From: Pseudoflavonifractor sp902362925
GTDB taxonomy: Bacteria; Bacillota; Clostridia; Oscillospirales; Oscillospiraceae
Assembly: GCA_902362925.1 (NCBI GenBank)
Contig: CABIYL010000017.1
DNA: 64,000 nt
Strand: one strand, 5' to 3'
Shown here: one piece after another, positions 25,071 to 34,228 of the stretch
Numbering within the stretch: position 1 is the stretch's first letter
How the letters are laid out: every line of letters starts with the position of its first letter
Notes under the pieces: generated by a model
Seen by the model: only the letters and a program-made list of their open reading frames with translations
Database searches by the model: none
Told to the model about the DNA's origin: nothing
Program-made: the position numbers and the translations under genes

Positions 25071-25631
25071 TTACAGCTTTCTTCTGGCCGCCAGGAAGCC
25101 GAAGGCCGTACCGCAGGCGCCGCCCACCAGGTGCATGAAGTTGGCCACGTTGTCCTGGACAAAGAGGATGGAGTACACCTCCTGGCCCAGGTAGAGCACG
25201 GCCACCAGAATTAGGGTGATGGGGATGGAGCCGGCCCTCATGCCCGCCAGGGAGGAGAGCATGATGAGCATGAATACGATGCCGCTGGCCCCCAGCAGGG
25301 CCACACCGGGGAAGAAGAGGCACTGGAGCAGGCCGGACACGGCGGCGGTGAGGACGATGCCCACCAGCAGGGTGCTGCTGCCGTATTTCTCCTCCAGGGG
25401 CGGACCCACCACCAGCAGCAGAAGCATGTTGCCCAGGAAGTGGTCCCACCCGGCGTGTCCCAGCACGTGGCCCAGCAGGCGCACGAAGAACAGGGGGGAG
25501 ATGGGGGAGCGGTAGACTGAGAAGAGGTAGAGGTTGGTCCAGCCGCCGGTCAGGCGGTCCAGTACCAGCGCCGCCAGGGAGAGAAAGAAGAACGTGAGGA
25601 TTACCGGGGAATTGTACTGAATCCGTTTCAT
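25071..25631 (-). CDS. Rhomboid-family intramembrane serine protease
   Basis: 186 residues with six membrane segments. The catalytic Ser lies in GASGIVF (between about residues 115 and 121) and the partner His in FMHLVGGACGTAFG. Oxyanion-type Asn and His occur in HAGWDHFLGNMLLL. Cleaves membrane protein substrates; the target is unknown. ATG 25631 has gaggtg upstream. It is 31 bp downstream of the MBL-fold lipoprotein gene on the same strand, so probably co-transcribed. Confidence 0.9.
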   Translation of the reverse strand: MKRIQYNSPVILTFFFLSLAALVLDRLTGGWTNLYLFSVYRSPISPLFFVRLLGHVLGHAGWDHFLGNMLLLLVVGPPLEEKYGSSTLLVGIVLTAAVSGLLQCLFFPGVALLGASGIVFMLIMLSSLAGMRAGSIPITLILVAVLYLGQEVYSILFVQDNVANFMHLVGGACGTAFGFLAARRKL

Positions 25632-25661
25632 CCGTATCACCTCAGAATCAAAATGAGCGGG

Positions 25662-26741
25662 TTAAGGTTTGCAGTTGCCGCAGGGAGTATATCCCTCCTC
25701 CACGGCCTCCTCTCGGCTGGAGAACGTGACCCGGTTCTGCTCAGCGGGCAGATTGGAGCAGTCCTCCCGGTGGAACACCTTGGAGTTCAGATTGCCGATG
25801 TAGGTCTCCTGGGCAGCAGCACTTTGGCTGGGCTGGGGGGTGGTCTCGCTGTCACGGCCGGGGGTGGGGGCGACGTCCTTACCGGTGGTAAAGGTGACGG
25901 TGCTGCCGTCGCTCACCGCCACGATTGTGCCCTGCTCATCGGTGCGGTATACGGTGGCGCCGGCGTCCCGCAGGCGGCTGAGTACATCGTCATTGGGGTG
26001 GCCGTAGTCGTTATTTTCCCCAACGGAGATGACCGCATACTCCGGCATGACCTCCCGCAGGAAAGAGTAGCAGGAGGACGTGTCGCTGCCGTGGTGGCCC
26101 ACCTTGAGGACGGTGGCGGACAGGTTTGCACCCTGGTCCAGCAGGTCCTTTTCCGCCTTGGTTTCCATGTCGCCGGTAAAGAGGAAGGAGGTCTCGCCGA
26201 AGTCCACACGCAGCACAATGGAGGTGTTGTTGGTCTCGCTGTACTCCGCCACAGGGCCCAGAATGGTTACCTGTGCCTCTCCCAGGGCGAAGGTGTCGCC
26301 GGGAGTTGGGATTTCCGGCTCCAGACCCTGGGCTTCGGTGTACTTGACAAAGTCACTAAAAGCCTTGGAGTCGTACTCGGTGACGGGGGAGAGGACGTGG
26401 CTGGCGGTACAGGTGTTCAGGGGGCCGGACAGGCCGCCCACGTGGTCCTCGTGGGCGTGGGTGCAGACCACATAGTCCAGCTGGTCAATGCCCTGCTGCT
26501 CCAGGTAGGAGACCACCAGGCTGCTGTCGGCCACGTTGCCGCCGTCGATGAGCATGGCGTCGTCCCCGCACACCAGCAAAGCGGAGTCGGCCTGTCCCAC
26601 GTCGATGAAGTGGACGGCCAGGGTGGAGCCGTCGGACACGGCGGCAGGGGTGGAGGAGGCGGACGAGGAGAGCAGGTCGCAGCCAGTCAGGGAGACAAGC
26701 AGGCAGAGCAGGGCGAGCAGGGGGGCAATATGTCGTTTCAT
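25662..26741 (-). CDS. ComEC/Rec2-like MBL-fold lipoprotein with C-terminal Ada-like zinc motif
   Basis: 359 residues. Lipoprotein signal with lipobox SLTGC (about Cys21), then a metallo-beta-lactamase fold: VHFIDVGQADSALL, metal site THAHEDHVGG, FTGDMET, VLKVGHHGSDTSS. A Ser/Thr/Pro-rich linker leads to a 45-residue C-terminal module YIGNLNSKVFHREDCSNLP ... GYTPCGNCKP, similar to the Cys4 zinc module of Ada or secreted thermonuclease-associated tails. Probably a surface phosphodiesterase or nuclease acting on external DNA or nucleotides. ATG 26741 with aaggagc upstream. Confidence 0.88.
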   Translation of the reverse strand: MKRHIAPLLALLCLLVSLTGCDLLSSSASSTPAAVSDGSTLAVHFIDVGQADSALLVCGDDAMLIDGGNVADSSLVVSYLEQQGIDQLDYVVCTHAHEDHVGGLSGPLNTCTASHVLSPVTEYDSKAFSDFVKYTEAQGLEPEIPTPGDTFALGEAQVTILGPVAEYSETNNTSIVLRVDFGETSFLFTGDMETKAEKDLLDQGANLSATVLKVGHHGSDTSSCYSFLREVMPEYAVISVGENNDYGHPNDDVLSRLRDAGATVYRTDEQGTIVAVSDGSTVTFTTGKDVAPTPGRDSETTPQPSQSAAAQETYIGNLNSKVFHREDCSNLPAEQNRVTFSSREEAVEEGYTPCGNCKP

Positions 26742-26911
26742 GTGAGCTCCTTTTCCACGTTGGTATACATAATGTGCATGCACCAGTATAAACCAAAGCG
26801 GCGAAAAAGGGAAGAGGTCCGTGGATAGGTAGAGAAAAGCAGTTTTCGAGGAAAGAGAAATAAAAGGGGACGGCGTTACATATCCTTGAGAGAGAAAAGG
26901 GGGTATCAGCC

Positions 26912-27430
26912 ATGCCGCGACTGTCCGGAAAGCTCCTGACCGCGTTTGTCATTGTCACCCTGGCGGGGGCCTGTCTCCACTTCTTCTACGATTTTGTCCC
27001 CAATCCTGTTGTGGCACTCATCGCGCCGGTCAACGAGAGCATATGGGAGCATCTGAAAATCATGTACTGGCCCTTTTTGGTGGGGGCGCTGGTCCTGTGC
27101 CGTAAGAACGGACGGGAGTGCTTGGGCCCCTGGCTTCTGGCGCTGCTGGTCATCTGTGCTGCTATGCTGGCGGCGGGGTATCTCTACCATGTCACAGCGG
27201 GCGGCGAGTCCCTGGCCTTTGACATCGGCCTGTATGTCCTGCTGATGGGAGCGGGCTTCCTTCTGGCGGCGGTATTCAACCGTCCTGCCGTCCGGCAGCG
27301 GACCGACCTGCTTCTGCTGCTTACCATTGCCCTGGGCGGAGCCATGGTGATCTTTACCTTCCTGCCCCCCGACCACGTGCTCTTTGCTGACCTGTCCGGC
27401 GTCAATACCTGGCAGGTGATTCCCTACTGA
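26912..27430 (+). CDS. DUF6512-like membrane protein
   Basis: 172 residues with five hydrophobic segments. The conserved-looking block APVNESIWEHLKIMYWP after the first helix matches proteins I recall as DUF6512. Function unknown. ATG 26912 preceded by gagagaaaaggggg. Monocistronic. Confidence 0.7.
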   Translation: MPRLSGKLLTAFVIVTLAGACLHFFYDFVPNPVVALIAPVNESIWEHLKIMYWPFLVGALVLCRKNGRECLGPWLLALLVICAAMLAAGYLYHVTAGGESLAFDIGLYVLLMGAGFLLAAVFNRPAVRQRTDLLLLLTIALGGAMVIFTFLPPDHVLFADLSGVNTWQVIPY

Positions 27431-27458
27431 GTGGAGGGAAAAAAACAGAAGAACCCCC

Positions 27459-27487
27459 TTTACAAATCGGAAAATCCTTGCTATAAT
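27459..27487 (+). promoter_or_regulatory. Promoter of tRNA-Arg
   Basis: TTTACA (27459-27464), 17 bp, TATAAT (27482-27487), 30 bp before the tRNA. Confidence 0.85.
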
Positions 27488-27517
27488 AATTGAGCGCCTT
27501 GGTTAAGGTGCTTGTAC

Positions 27518-27594
27518 GCGCCCGTAGCGCAATTGGATAGAGCGTCAGATTCCGGTTCTGAAGGCTGGGGGTTCGAGTCCCTTCGGGCGTACCA
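27518..27594 (+). tRNA. tRNA-Arg (anticodon CCG)
   Basis: 77 nt with encoded CCA. Acceptor gcgcccg/cgggcgt (first pair G-U), anticodon loop ttCCGgt, T-arm ggggttcgagtccc. Its 3' end is partly duplicated 129 bp downstream. Confidence 0.95.
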
Positions 27595-27737
27595 ATAACA
27601 GGCTTTCCGCGACAGCGGGGAGCCTGTTTTTGTTTTAGCGGAAGCCGCGGCGGCCAATCGGGCGTCGCGCGGGGCGCTCGCCCTCTTGGGAAGGGACTCG
27701 TCGGTCGGACTTCGAGCGTACCAATGACAGGCTTTCT
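27581..27737 (+). repeat. Partial duplication of the tRNA-Arg 3' end
   Basis: 27581-27608 (tRNA end, CCA and start of the terminator) recurs at 27710-27737 with three mismatches in 28. The 100-bp segment between has no gene and contains an inverted copy of the T-arm piece (aagggactcg, about 27691-27700). It looks like an old attachment-site scar at a tRNA end. Confidence 0.65.
27598..27636 (+). terminator. Terminator of tRNA-Arg
   Basis: acaggct / agcctgt stem with internal C/G pairs, followed by TTTTTGTTTT. Confidence 0.8.
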
Positions 27738-27768
27738 GTGTCAGCAGGGCGGTGAAACGGGACAGGTT

Positions 27769-28089
27769 ATGGACGAGCGGTTGATCTACGAGATTTTATC
27801 CGTAGTGGAAGAAATTCCGGCGGGCAGAGTTGCCACCTACGGCCAGATTGCCCGACTTATTGGGAGGGAAAAGAATGCCAGACTGGTTGGCAGGGTGCTC
27901 AGTGACGCATCTCACTACGGTGAGTTCCCCTGCCACCGGGTGGTCAACCACGCCGGACGCCTGGCGCCGGGGTGGCCGGAGCAGCGGACCCTTCTGGAAA
28001 ACGAGCGGGTGACCTTCCTGCCCGATGGCCGCGTGGACATGAAGCATTTTCAATGGGACGGCGGAGCGGCAGGACAGGAAGCGAGATAA
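27769..28089 (+). CDS. MGMT-family (methylated-DNA-cysteine methyltransferase-like) protein
   Basis: 106 residues, only the C-terminal DNA-binding domain of O6-methylguanine methyltransferase. IPAGRVATYGQIARLIGREK is the winged HTH and PCHRVV contains the acceptor Cys. Alkyltransferase-like proteins of this size usually have Trp in place of that Cys; here Cys is kept, so it may be active in repair. ATG 27769 was chosen; the longer frame from 27724 would start in the duplicated tRNA end. Followed by a terminator. Confidence 0.85.
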   Translation: MDERLIYEILSVVEEIPAGRVATYGQIARLIGREKNARLVGRVLSDASHYGEFPCHRVVNHAGRLAPGWPEQRTLLENERVTFLPDGRVDMKHFQWDGGAAGQEAR

Positions 28090-28097
28090 AGAAAAAC

Positions 28098-28136
28098 AGC
28101 AGACCTCACGGTTGTCGTGAGGTCTGCTATTTTTTG
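28098..28136. terminator. Terminator between MGMT gene and rhaD
   Basis: agcagacctcacg / cgtgaggtctgct stem then ATTTTTTG. Faces the end of the rhamnose operon as well. Confidence 0.88.
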
Positions 28137-28159
28137 CAGACAGGATTCAGGGAGAAAGG

Positions 28160-28972
28160 TTAGTCCAGGAAGTCCTTCCGGTAGTTGACGCCGAAGTACT
28201 CGGCCAGCTCTCTCATCTGGCTGTCCAGGATGGTGTTCTTCCGGGGCAGGTGGGCGGTGAGCATGTAGATCTGGGCGGCCTTCTCCACGGTCTCAATGAG
28301 GCCGAAGGTCTCGTCCAGGGTCTTGCCGGCGCCGTAGATGCCGTGCATGCCCCACACCACCAGGCGGAACTCCTCCATCTTCTTGGCGGTGGCCTCGCCG
28401 ATGGAGTTGGTGCCGCAGAGCATCCAGGGCAGCACGCCCACGCCGTCGGGGAAGACCACAATGCACTCGGTGCACATCTCCCACAGGGTGTGGGTGAACT
28501 TCTTCTCGTCCAGCTCGTGGACGTAGTTCATGGCCAGGGTGTAGGTGGGGTGGCTGTGCATGACAACCCGGTTCTCCGGGTCCACCTTCAGGCGGGCCAT
28601 GTGGCTCATCAGGTGGGCGGGCAGCTCGGAGGTGAACTTGCCGCCGTCCTTGTAGCCCCACAGCAGCTCGGCGGTGGTGCCGTCCTGGGCGATGCGGATG
28701 ACGCCCAGATTGTTCTCCGGGTCCTTCTCCACATTCTTGAAGTATTTGCCGGTGCCGGTGACGATGAAGTACTTGCCGATGAGGGGAGTGGCGTCAAAGC
28801 CGGTGGGGATGGTGCGGATGACGTGGTTCACGTCCAGGTACTCGGCAACCTCGGCCTCGCTGAGCAGGTAGCTGATATTGCCGCCGTTGCGCTCGTCCCA
28901 GCCCATGCGGTACATGTTGGCGGTGGTGCTCTTCATCTCCTCCACAAAGGGAGCGGTCAGAATATCTTTCAT
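28160..28972 (-). CDS. rhaD: Rhamnulose-1-phosphate aldolase
   Basis: Class II zinc aldolase that cleaves L-rhamnulose 1-phosphate to dihydroxyacetone phosphate and L-lactaldehyde. 270 residues with MGWDERNGGNISYLL, the zinc ligands in VVMHSHPTYTLAMNY, and VVWGMHGIYGAGKTLDE near the C-terminus with the third His. Last gene of the rhamnose operon, 20 bp after the reductase gene. Confidence 0.94.
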   Translation of the reverse strand: MKDILTAPFVEEMKSTTANMYRMGWDERNGGNISYLLSEAEVAEYLDVNHVIRTIPTGFDATPLIGKYFIVTGTGKYFKNVEKDPENNLGVIRIAQDGTTAELLWGYKDGGKFTSELPAHLMSHMARLKVDPENRVVMHSHPTYTLAMNYVHELDEKKFTHTLWEMCTECIVVFPDGVGVLPWMLCGTNSIGEATAKKMEEFRLVVWGMHGIYGAGKTLDETFGLIETVEKAAQIYMLTAHLPRKNTILDSQMRELAEYFGVNYRKDFLD

Positions 28973-28992
28973 TGCGTCTCTTCTCTCCTATC

Positions 28993-30135
28993 TCACATCA
29001 GCTGGCGGAACAGGCTCTTGAAGTCCTCCACAGTGGCCTCTCTGGGGTTGCCGGGGGCGCAGGCATCGGCAGCGGCGGACTGGGCCAGGAACTCCAGGTC
29101 CTCCTCCTTCATGGCGGGCAGCTTGGTGGGGATGCCCACATCCACGGACAGCTGGCGCACGGCGTCAATGGCGGCCTTGCGGTAGGCAGCCTGGTCCATG
29201 CCGGTGGTGTCCACGCCCATGGCCTCGGCGATGGCCTTGAACTTCTCGCCGGTGTACTCCTGGTTGAACTCCATCACGATGGGCAGCATCATGGCGCAGG
29301 CCACGCCGTGGGGGGTGTCGTACACGGCGCCCAGGGTGTGGGCCATGGAGTGGGCGATGCCCAGGCCCACGTTGGAGAAGGCCATGCCGGTGACGAACTG
29401 GCCCAGGGCCATGCCCTCGCGGCCCTCGTCCTCGTTGTTCACAGCGCCCCGCAGGCTCTTGGAGATGAGGCGGATGGCCTCCAGGTTCAGGCAGTCGGCC
29501 AGAGCCCAGGCGGCCTTGGTGGTGTAGCCCTCAATGGCGTGGGTCAGGGCGTCCATGCCGGTGGAGGCGGTGAGGCCCTTGGGCATGGTGGACATCATGT
29601 CGGGGTCCACGATGGCGATGTCGGGGATGTCGTTGGTGTCCACGCAGACGAACTTGCGCTTGCGCTCCACGTCGGTGATGACGTAGTTGATGGTGGCCTC
29701 AGCGGCGGTGCCGGCGGTGGTGGGCACGGCGATGGTGAACACGGTGCGGTTCTTGGTGGGGGCCACGCCCTCCAGGGAGCGGACGTCGGCGAACTCGGGG
29801 TTGTTGATGATGATGCCGATGGCCTTGCCGGTGTCCATGGAGGAGCCGCCGCCGATGGTGATCATGTAGTCGGCGCCGGACTTCTTGTAGGCTTCCACGC
29901 CGGACTGGACGTTCTCAATGGTGGGGTTGGGCTTGATGTCGGAGTAGATCTCATAGGCCATACCGGCCTCGTCCAGCAGGTCGGTGACCTTCTTGGTGAC
30001 GTTGAACTTGACCAGGTCGGGGTCGGAGGCAATGAAGGCCTTCTTGTAGCCCTTGGCGGCCACCAGACCGGGGATCTCCTTGATGGCGCCCTTTCCGTGA
30101 TAAGAGATAGCGTTGAGCACAAAACGATTGACCAT
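28993..30135 (-). CDS. fucO: Iron-containing alcohol dehydrogenase, lactaldehyde reductase
   Basis: Reduces L-lactaldehyde from the RhaD reaction to L-1,2-propanediol with NADH, regenerating NAD+ under anaerobic conditions. 380 residues: GGGSSMDTGKAIGI (nucleotide binding), iron ligands in ALTHAIEGY and GIAHSMAHTLGAVYDTPHGVACA. ATG 30135 has aggagga upstream; the frame extends to 30204 only through the end of rhaA. Position between rhaA and rhaD supports the lactaldehyde assignment. Confidence 0.9.
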   Translation of the reverse strand: MVNRFVLNAISYHGKGAIKEIPGLVAAKGYKKAFIASDPDLVKFNVTKKVTDLLDEAGMAYEIYSDIKPNPTIENVQSGVEAYKKSGADYMITIGGGSSMDTGKAIGIIINNPEFADVRSLEGVAPTKNRTVFTIAVPTTAGTAAEATINYVITDVERKRKFVCVDTNDIPDIAIVDPDMMSTMPKGLTASTGMDALTHAIEGYTTKAAWALADCLNLEAIRLISKSLRGAVNNEDEGREGMALGQFVTGMAFSNVGLGIAHSMAHTLGAVYDTPHGVACAMMLPIVMEFNQEYTGEKFKAIAEAMGVDTTGMDQAAYRKAAIDAVRQLSVDVGIPTKLPAMKEEDLEFLAQSAAADACAPGNPREATVEDFKSLFRQLM

Positions 30136-30181
30136 GATAATACTCCTCCTGTATCTTTTCCGTTTTATTTGTAATATCAAT

Positions 30182-31438
30182 TCAGCGCTTGGAGAGCACG
30201 TCACGCTCGTACTGGAGCACGGTGTCCAGCCAGGTGCCGTCCAGGGGCGCGCCGCAGCGGCGGCAGTACTCGTCCCACACGTCGCCGAAGGGCATGGTCT
30301 TCAATTCGTCCTGACGCACCAGCACGGCGGTCAGGTTGCCGGCGTCCTGGTCGGCCTTCAGGCTGTCGCTGGGGGTGAGCAGGGCGTTGAGCAGAGCTTT
30401 TTGCCAGTTGCGGAAGCCCAGGGTCCAGGCCGCCACACGGTTGACCGAGGCGTCGAAGTAGTCCAGGGCCATCTTCACGCTGCCGTCCAGGCCGCCGCAG
30501 CGGACGATCTCCTTGGCCATCTCACGGGTCTCATCGTCAAAGAGGACCACGTGGTCGCTGTCCCAGCGGACGGGGCGGGTGATGTGGAGGGCGATCTCGG
30601 GGAAGAACACCAGCAGGGCGGGGATCTTGTCGCTCACCACCTCGGTGGGGTGATAGTGGCCGTTGTCCATGAGGGGGATGCACTTGCCGGGGTTGGCGGC
30701 GGCGTAGCTCAGGGAGAACTCGGCGCTGCCCACGGTGTAGGCCTCCACGCCGATGCCGAACACCTTGGACTCCACGCAGGGCTTGACCTTGTTGAAATCA
30801 AAGGGCTCGGAGAGAATGGCGTCGATGGACTCCTTGTAGCGCATCCGGGGGCCCATACGGTCGGCGGGGATGTCCTTGAAGCCGTCGCCGGTCCAGATGT
30901 TCATGACGCAGGGCTGACCCAGCTCCTCGGCCAGGTACTGGCTGATGCGGATGCAGGCCTTGCCGTGGTCGATCCAGAAGCGGCGGGTTTCCTCGTTGGG
31001 GGAGGACAGGGTGAGAGGGTCGCACTTGGGGTGGGAGAAGAAGGTGGGGTTGAAGTCGCAGCCCAGGCCCCGCTCCTTGCAGAAGTCCACCCACTTCTTG
31101 AAGTGCTTGGGCTCCAGCTTGTCCCGGTCCACCCAGCCGCCGTTCTCATCGTCAAAGATGGCGTAGTTGGCGTGGAGGTTCAGCTTCTTCATGCCGGGGC
31201 ACAGCTTGAGGACCATGTCCAGGTCGGCCATCAGCTCCTCGGGGGTACGGGCGCGGCCGGGGTAGTTGCCGGTGGTCTGGATGCCGCCGGTGAGGGGCTT
31301 GGTGGGGTCGGTGTCAAAGCCGCGGACGTCGTCGCCCTGCCAGCAGTGGAGGGAGACGGGAGCCTTCATCAGGCGCTCCATGGCCTGCTCGGTGTCCACA
31401 CCCAGAGCGGCGTATTTCTCTTTCGCTTCGTTATACAT
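30182..31438 (-). CDS. rhaA: L-rhamnose isomerase
   Basis: Converts L-rhamnose to L-rhamnulose. 418 residues, the normal length. Typical blocks include VSLHCWQGDDVRGFD, NLHANYAIFDDENGGWVDRD, GLGCDFNPTFFSHP (metal site region) and LMDNGHYHPTEVVSDKI. ATG 31438 overlaps the end of rhaB (8 bases) and has aggagg 7 bases upstream. Confidence 0.97.
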   Translation of the reverse strand: MYNEAKEKYAALGVDTEQAMERLMKAPVSLHCWQGDDVRGFDTDPTKPLTGGIQTTGNYPGRARTPEELMADLDMVLKLCPGMKKLNLHANYAIFDDENGGWVDRDKLEPKHFKKWVDFCKERGLGCDFNPTFFSHPKCDPLTLSSPNEETRRFWIDHGKACIRISQYLAEELGQPCVMNIWTGDGFKDIPADRMGPRMRYKESIDAILSEPFDFNKVKPCVESKVFGIGVEAYTVGSAEFSLSYAAANPGKCIPLMDNGHYHPTEVVSDKIPALLVFFPEIALHITRPVRWDSDHVVLFDDETREMAKEIVRCGGLDGSVKMALDYFDASVNRVAAWTLGFRNWQKALLNALLTPSDSLKADQDAGNLTAVLVRQDELKTMPFGDVWDEYCRRCGAPLDGTWLDTVLQYERDVLSKR

Positions 31439-32747
31439 ATGCAGCCTCCTGCAGCAGAATATTTCCCAGGGCGGTGGCCTCGGGGGAGCCGGTGAGCACG
31501 CTCCGGCCGATGGCCTGCTCTGTCAGTTCATTGAGATAGGTGTTGTTGGCGCCGCCGCCCACAATACACAGCACATCAAACTTCTCGCCGGTGATGCTTT
31601 CCAGCTCGTCCAGCGCGGCGGCATAGGCGTGGGCCAGGCTCTGATAGATGGCGTGGGCGTACTGGCCGGGGGTCTGGGGTACGGGCCAGCCCCGCTGTGC
31701 GCACCCGCCGTCAATCTCCGCCATGACCGACTTGGGGGCCAGGTAGCGGGCGCTGTTCACGTCCAGCTGATAGTCGAAATTGGCCTCATCCCGGGCCATC
31801 TGGGCCAGCTGAGCGAAGGAGTACTGATCGTCCAGCTCCCTCTTGAGGCACTGGACCAGCCACAGACCCATGATGTTCTTGAGGAACCGGATGGTGCCCA
31901 CGCCGCCCTCGTTGGTGAAATTGGCTTTCATGGCGGCAGGGGTGGTGACGGGCTGGGCCAGCTCGGCGCCCAGCAGGGACCAGGTGCCGCTGGAGATGTA
32001 GGCCGTGCCCTTCCGGGGCAGGGCGGCGATGGCGGAGGCGGTGTCGTGGGTGGCGGGGAGGACCACGTCGCAGTCAAAACCCACCTGCGACCCGATGTCC
32101 GCCTTCAGGCGGCCCAGCTTCACCGGGGGCGTCTGGGGCGGGGCGGCGAAGAGCCGCTCCGGCAGGCCCAGGGCGGAGACAATCTCCATGTCCCAGGTTC
32201 TGCCCTTGGCGTCCAGCAGGCCGGTGGAGCTGGCGTTGGTGTACTCGTGGGCCTTGACGCCGGAGAGATAGAAGCTCAGGTACTCGGGCAGCATGAGGAA
32301 ATCCGCCGCATGGTCCAGCCGTCCATGGGCCTTGTCCCAGCAGAGCTGGTAGATGGTGTTGAAGGGCTGGAACTGGATGCCCGTCCGCTCGTAGAGCTTG
32401 TCAAAGGGAACTGTCTTGTGGGCCAGCTCGGCGCCCTCAGCGCCCCGGCTGTCCCGGTAGCAGTACAGGGGCAGGATGGGCTGGTCCTGGCTGTCCAGCA
32501 GCACATAGTCCACCGCCCAGGTATCGATGCCCACGCTGTCGGGCACAATACCCTGCTCCTTGCAGGCCTTCAGGCCGCCCACCACCTCACGGCACAGCCG
32601 GTCCAGGTCCCACACCAGGTGGCCGTCCCGCTCATCGGGCAGGTTGGAAAAGCGGTAGACCTCTTTCATCTTCAGTTCGCCGTCCTCACGCCAGGCGGCA
32701 ATGTGCCGCCCGGAGGACGCGCCGATGTCAATGGCTAAATGTATCAT
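31431..32747 (-). CDS. rhaB: Rhamnulokinase
   Basis: Phosphorylates L-rhamnulose at C1. 438 residues of the FGGY family: AIDIGASSGRHI at the N-terminus, SVGIDTWAVDYVLLD (catalytic Asp), THDTASAIAALP, and VGGGANNTYLNELTEQAIG (ATP binding). ATG 32747 overlaps the transporter stop by a few bases. Coupled with rhaA. Confidence 0.96.
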   Translation of the reverse strand: MIHLAIDIGASSGRHIAAWREDGELKMKEVYRFSNLPDERDGHLVWDLDRLCREVVGGLKACKEQGIVPDSVGIDTWAVDYVLLDSQDQPILPLYCYRDSRGAEGAELAHKTVPFDKLYERTGIQFQPFNTIYQLCWDKAHGRLDHAADFLMLPEYLSFYLSGVKAHEYTNASSTGLLDAKGRTWDMEIVSALGLPERLFAAPPQTPPVKLGRLKADIGSQVGFDCDVVLPATHDTASAIAALPRKGTAYISSGTWSLLGAELAQPVTTPAAMKANFTNEGGVGTIRFLKNIMGLWLVQCLKRELDDQYSFAQLAQMARDEANFDYQLDVNSARYLAPKSVMAEIDGGCAQRGWPVPQTPGQYAHAIYQSLAHAYAAALDELESITGEKFDVLCIVGGGANNTYLNELTEQAIGRSVLTGSPEATALGNILLQEAAYV

Positions 32748-32752
32748 GAAGC

Positions 32753-34213
32753 TTAGTCCTCCTGCTTGTGCCGTGCGGCAATGGCGGCCTGCTCCTCGGG
32801 CAGCTTCTTCTCCACGGTGAAGAAGAAGATCAGCGCCGCGCACACCACATAGGCGATGGTCTCCACCCAGATGTAGCCCACGGTGATGGTGTTCTGGACA
32901 GCGGCGGACTGGACAAGGGTCTCAGCGCCGCCGGTGGGCTTCTGGTAGTTGACCGCGCCCAGCATGGCCATGAATACGGCGTTCATGATGGGGGTGGCGG
33001 CCACCATCAGGGAGGAGTAGATGCTCATGGTCAGGCCGTCGGTGCGGATGCCGCGCTTGAACTCGATGTGGTCGATGACGTCGGCCAGCATGGCCAGAAT
33101 CAGGTAGCAGGCGGGGGCGGAGCCCAGGCACTTGAGGGCCACGCCGATGGCCACCAGCACGAAGTTGTGGCTGCCCAGACCGGCGATGACGCCGCCCACA
33201 GCGCCGGCCAGCATGCCCACCATACACACGGTGCGCTTGGAGAACTTGTTGGCCAGGGGCACCACGAACAGAGCGGCCACCGCCATGGGGATGGCACCCA
33301 GGACGGACAGGACGGTCTGGGCCAGGCCCCAGTCGATGGTGCCGGTGGCGCCGATGACCCACTCACAGAAGTAGCTCATGGAGCCGTTTTTCATGGCGCC
33401 CGCCCACTGGAAGCCCAGGTAGAAGAGGATGACAATCCACCACCACTTCTCGCTGGTGACGGCCCCCAGCTGCTCACCCAGGGAGGCGGCCTTGGCCTTG
33501 GTCTCCTGGCTGCCGCCGGAGGTCATGGCCTCCTCAGTGACACGCTCACGGGTGAACTTGTACTGGAGGAAGATGGTCAGGGCGGAGAAGATGGCCACAG
33601 CCAGCATGACCATGAACCACATGTTCTGGTCGTTCTTCATCACCTGGCTGACCAGGATGGGGAACACCATGGAGCCCACGCCCATGACGCCCAGACCGGC
33701 CACGTTGGTGAAGGAGGCCAAAGCGCCCCGCTGCTGGCTGTTGCGGGTGGACACGGGGATGAGGGTGGAGTTGGCGGTGTTGTAGATGGGGTAGGCCACA
33801 GCGTAGTAGAGGTTGTAGGCGATGGCGATCCACACCATCTTGGCCGTACCCTCAAAGGGGACGATGAACATGAGCACGCTGGCCACCGACAGCGTCAGGG
33901 CGGACAGCAGCACCCAGGGCCGGGCCTTGCCCGCCATGCAGCGGGTGCGCTCGATGAGCTGGCCCACGATCAGGTTGGCGGCCACGATGAGGAGGGTGGA
34001 CACCACCTGGAGCACCGAGAGGAAGGCCTCGTCCAGGGCCAGCACGTCGGTGAAGTACTTGTTGAGGAAGCTGGTGAAGATACCCGAGGAGAGCAGGGCG
34101 CCGAAGGGGCCGATGAAGTAGCCCAGCAGCATCTCGGGGAGCCGGACTTCTGAGGAGCGGATGAGGGAGCTGGTGAGGGGCGTGCTCCAGAAGTCATTCT
34201 TTTTGTTGTTCAT
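32753..34213 (-). CDS. GPH/MFS sugar:cation symporter, probably for rhamnose or rhamnosides
   Basis: 486 residues with about 12 membrane segments, resembling the glycoside-pentoside-hexuronide (MelB-like) group: PEMLLGYFIGPFGALLSSGI at the start, NTANSTLIPVSTRNSQQRGA and DVIDHIEFKRGIRTDGL. The last is the conserved late-loop motif of this group. Its place between the rhamnosidase and rhaB implies uptake of rhamnose or a short rhamnoside. Start ATG 34213, gaaagg upstream. Confidence 0.88.
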   Translation of the reverse strand: MNNKKNDFWSTPLTSSLIRSSEVRLPEMLLGYFIGPFGALLSSGIFTSFLNKYFTDVLALDEAFLSVLQVVSTLLIVAANLIVGQLIERTRCMAGKARPWVLLSALTLSVASVLMFIVPFEGTAKMVWIAIAYNLYYAVAYPIYNTANSTLIPVSTRNSQQRGALASFTNVAGLGVMGVGSMVFPILVSQVMKNDQNMWFMVMLAVAIFSALTIFLQYKFTRERVTEEAMTSGGSQETKAKAASLGEQLGAVTSEKWWWIVILFYLGFQWAGAMKNGSMSYFCEWVIGATGTIDWGLAQTVLSVLGAIPMAVAALFVVPLANKFSKRTVCMVGMLAGAVGGVIAGLGSHNFVLVAIGVALKCLGSAPACYLILAMLADVIDHIEFKRGIRTDGLTMSIYSSLMVAATPIMNAVFMAMLGAVNYQKPTGGAETLVQSAAVQNTITVGYIWVETIAYVVCAALIFFFTVEKKLPEEQAAIAARHKQED

Positions 34214-34228
34214 AGTCCATGTCCTTTC

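Noticed and set aside
27769..28089. Alkyltransferase-like (ATL) protein instead of MGMT
   Set aside because: ATL proteins usually replace the active Cys; PCHR is intact here, so MGMT family is the safer call, although the protein is short.
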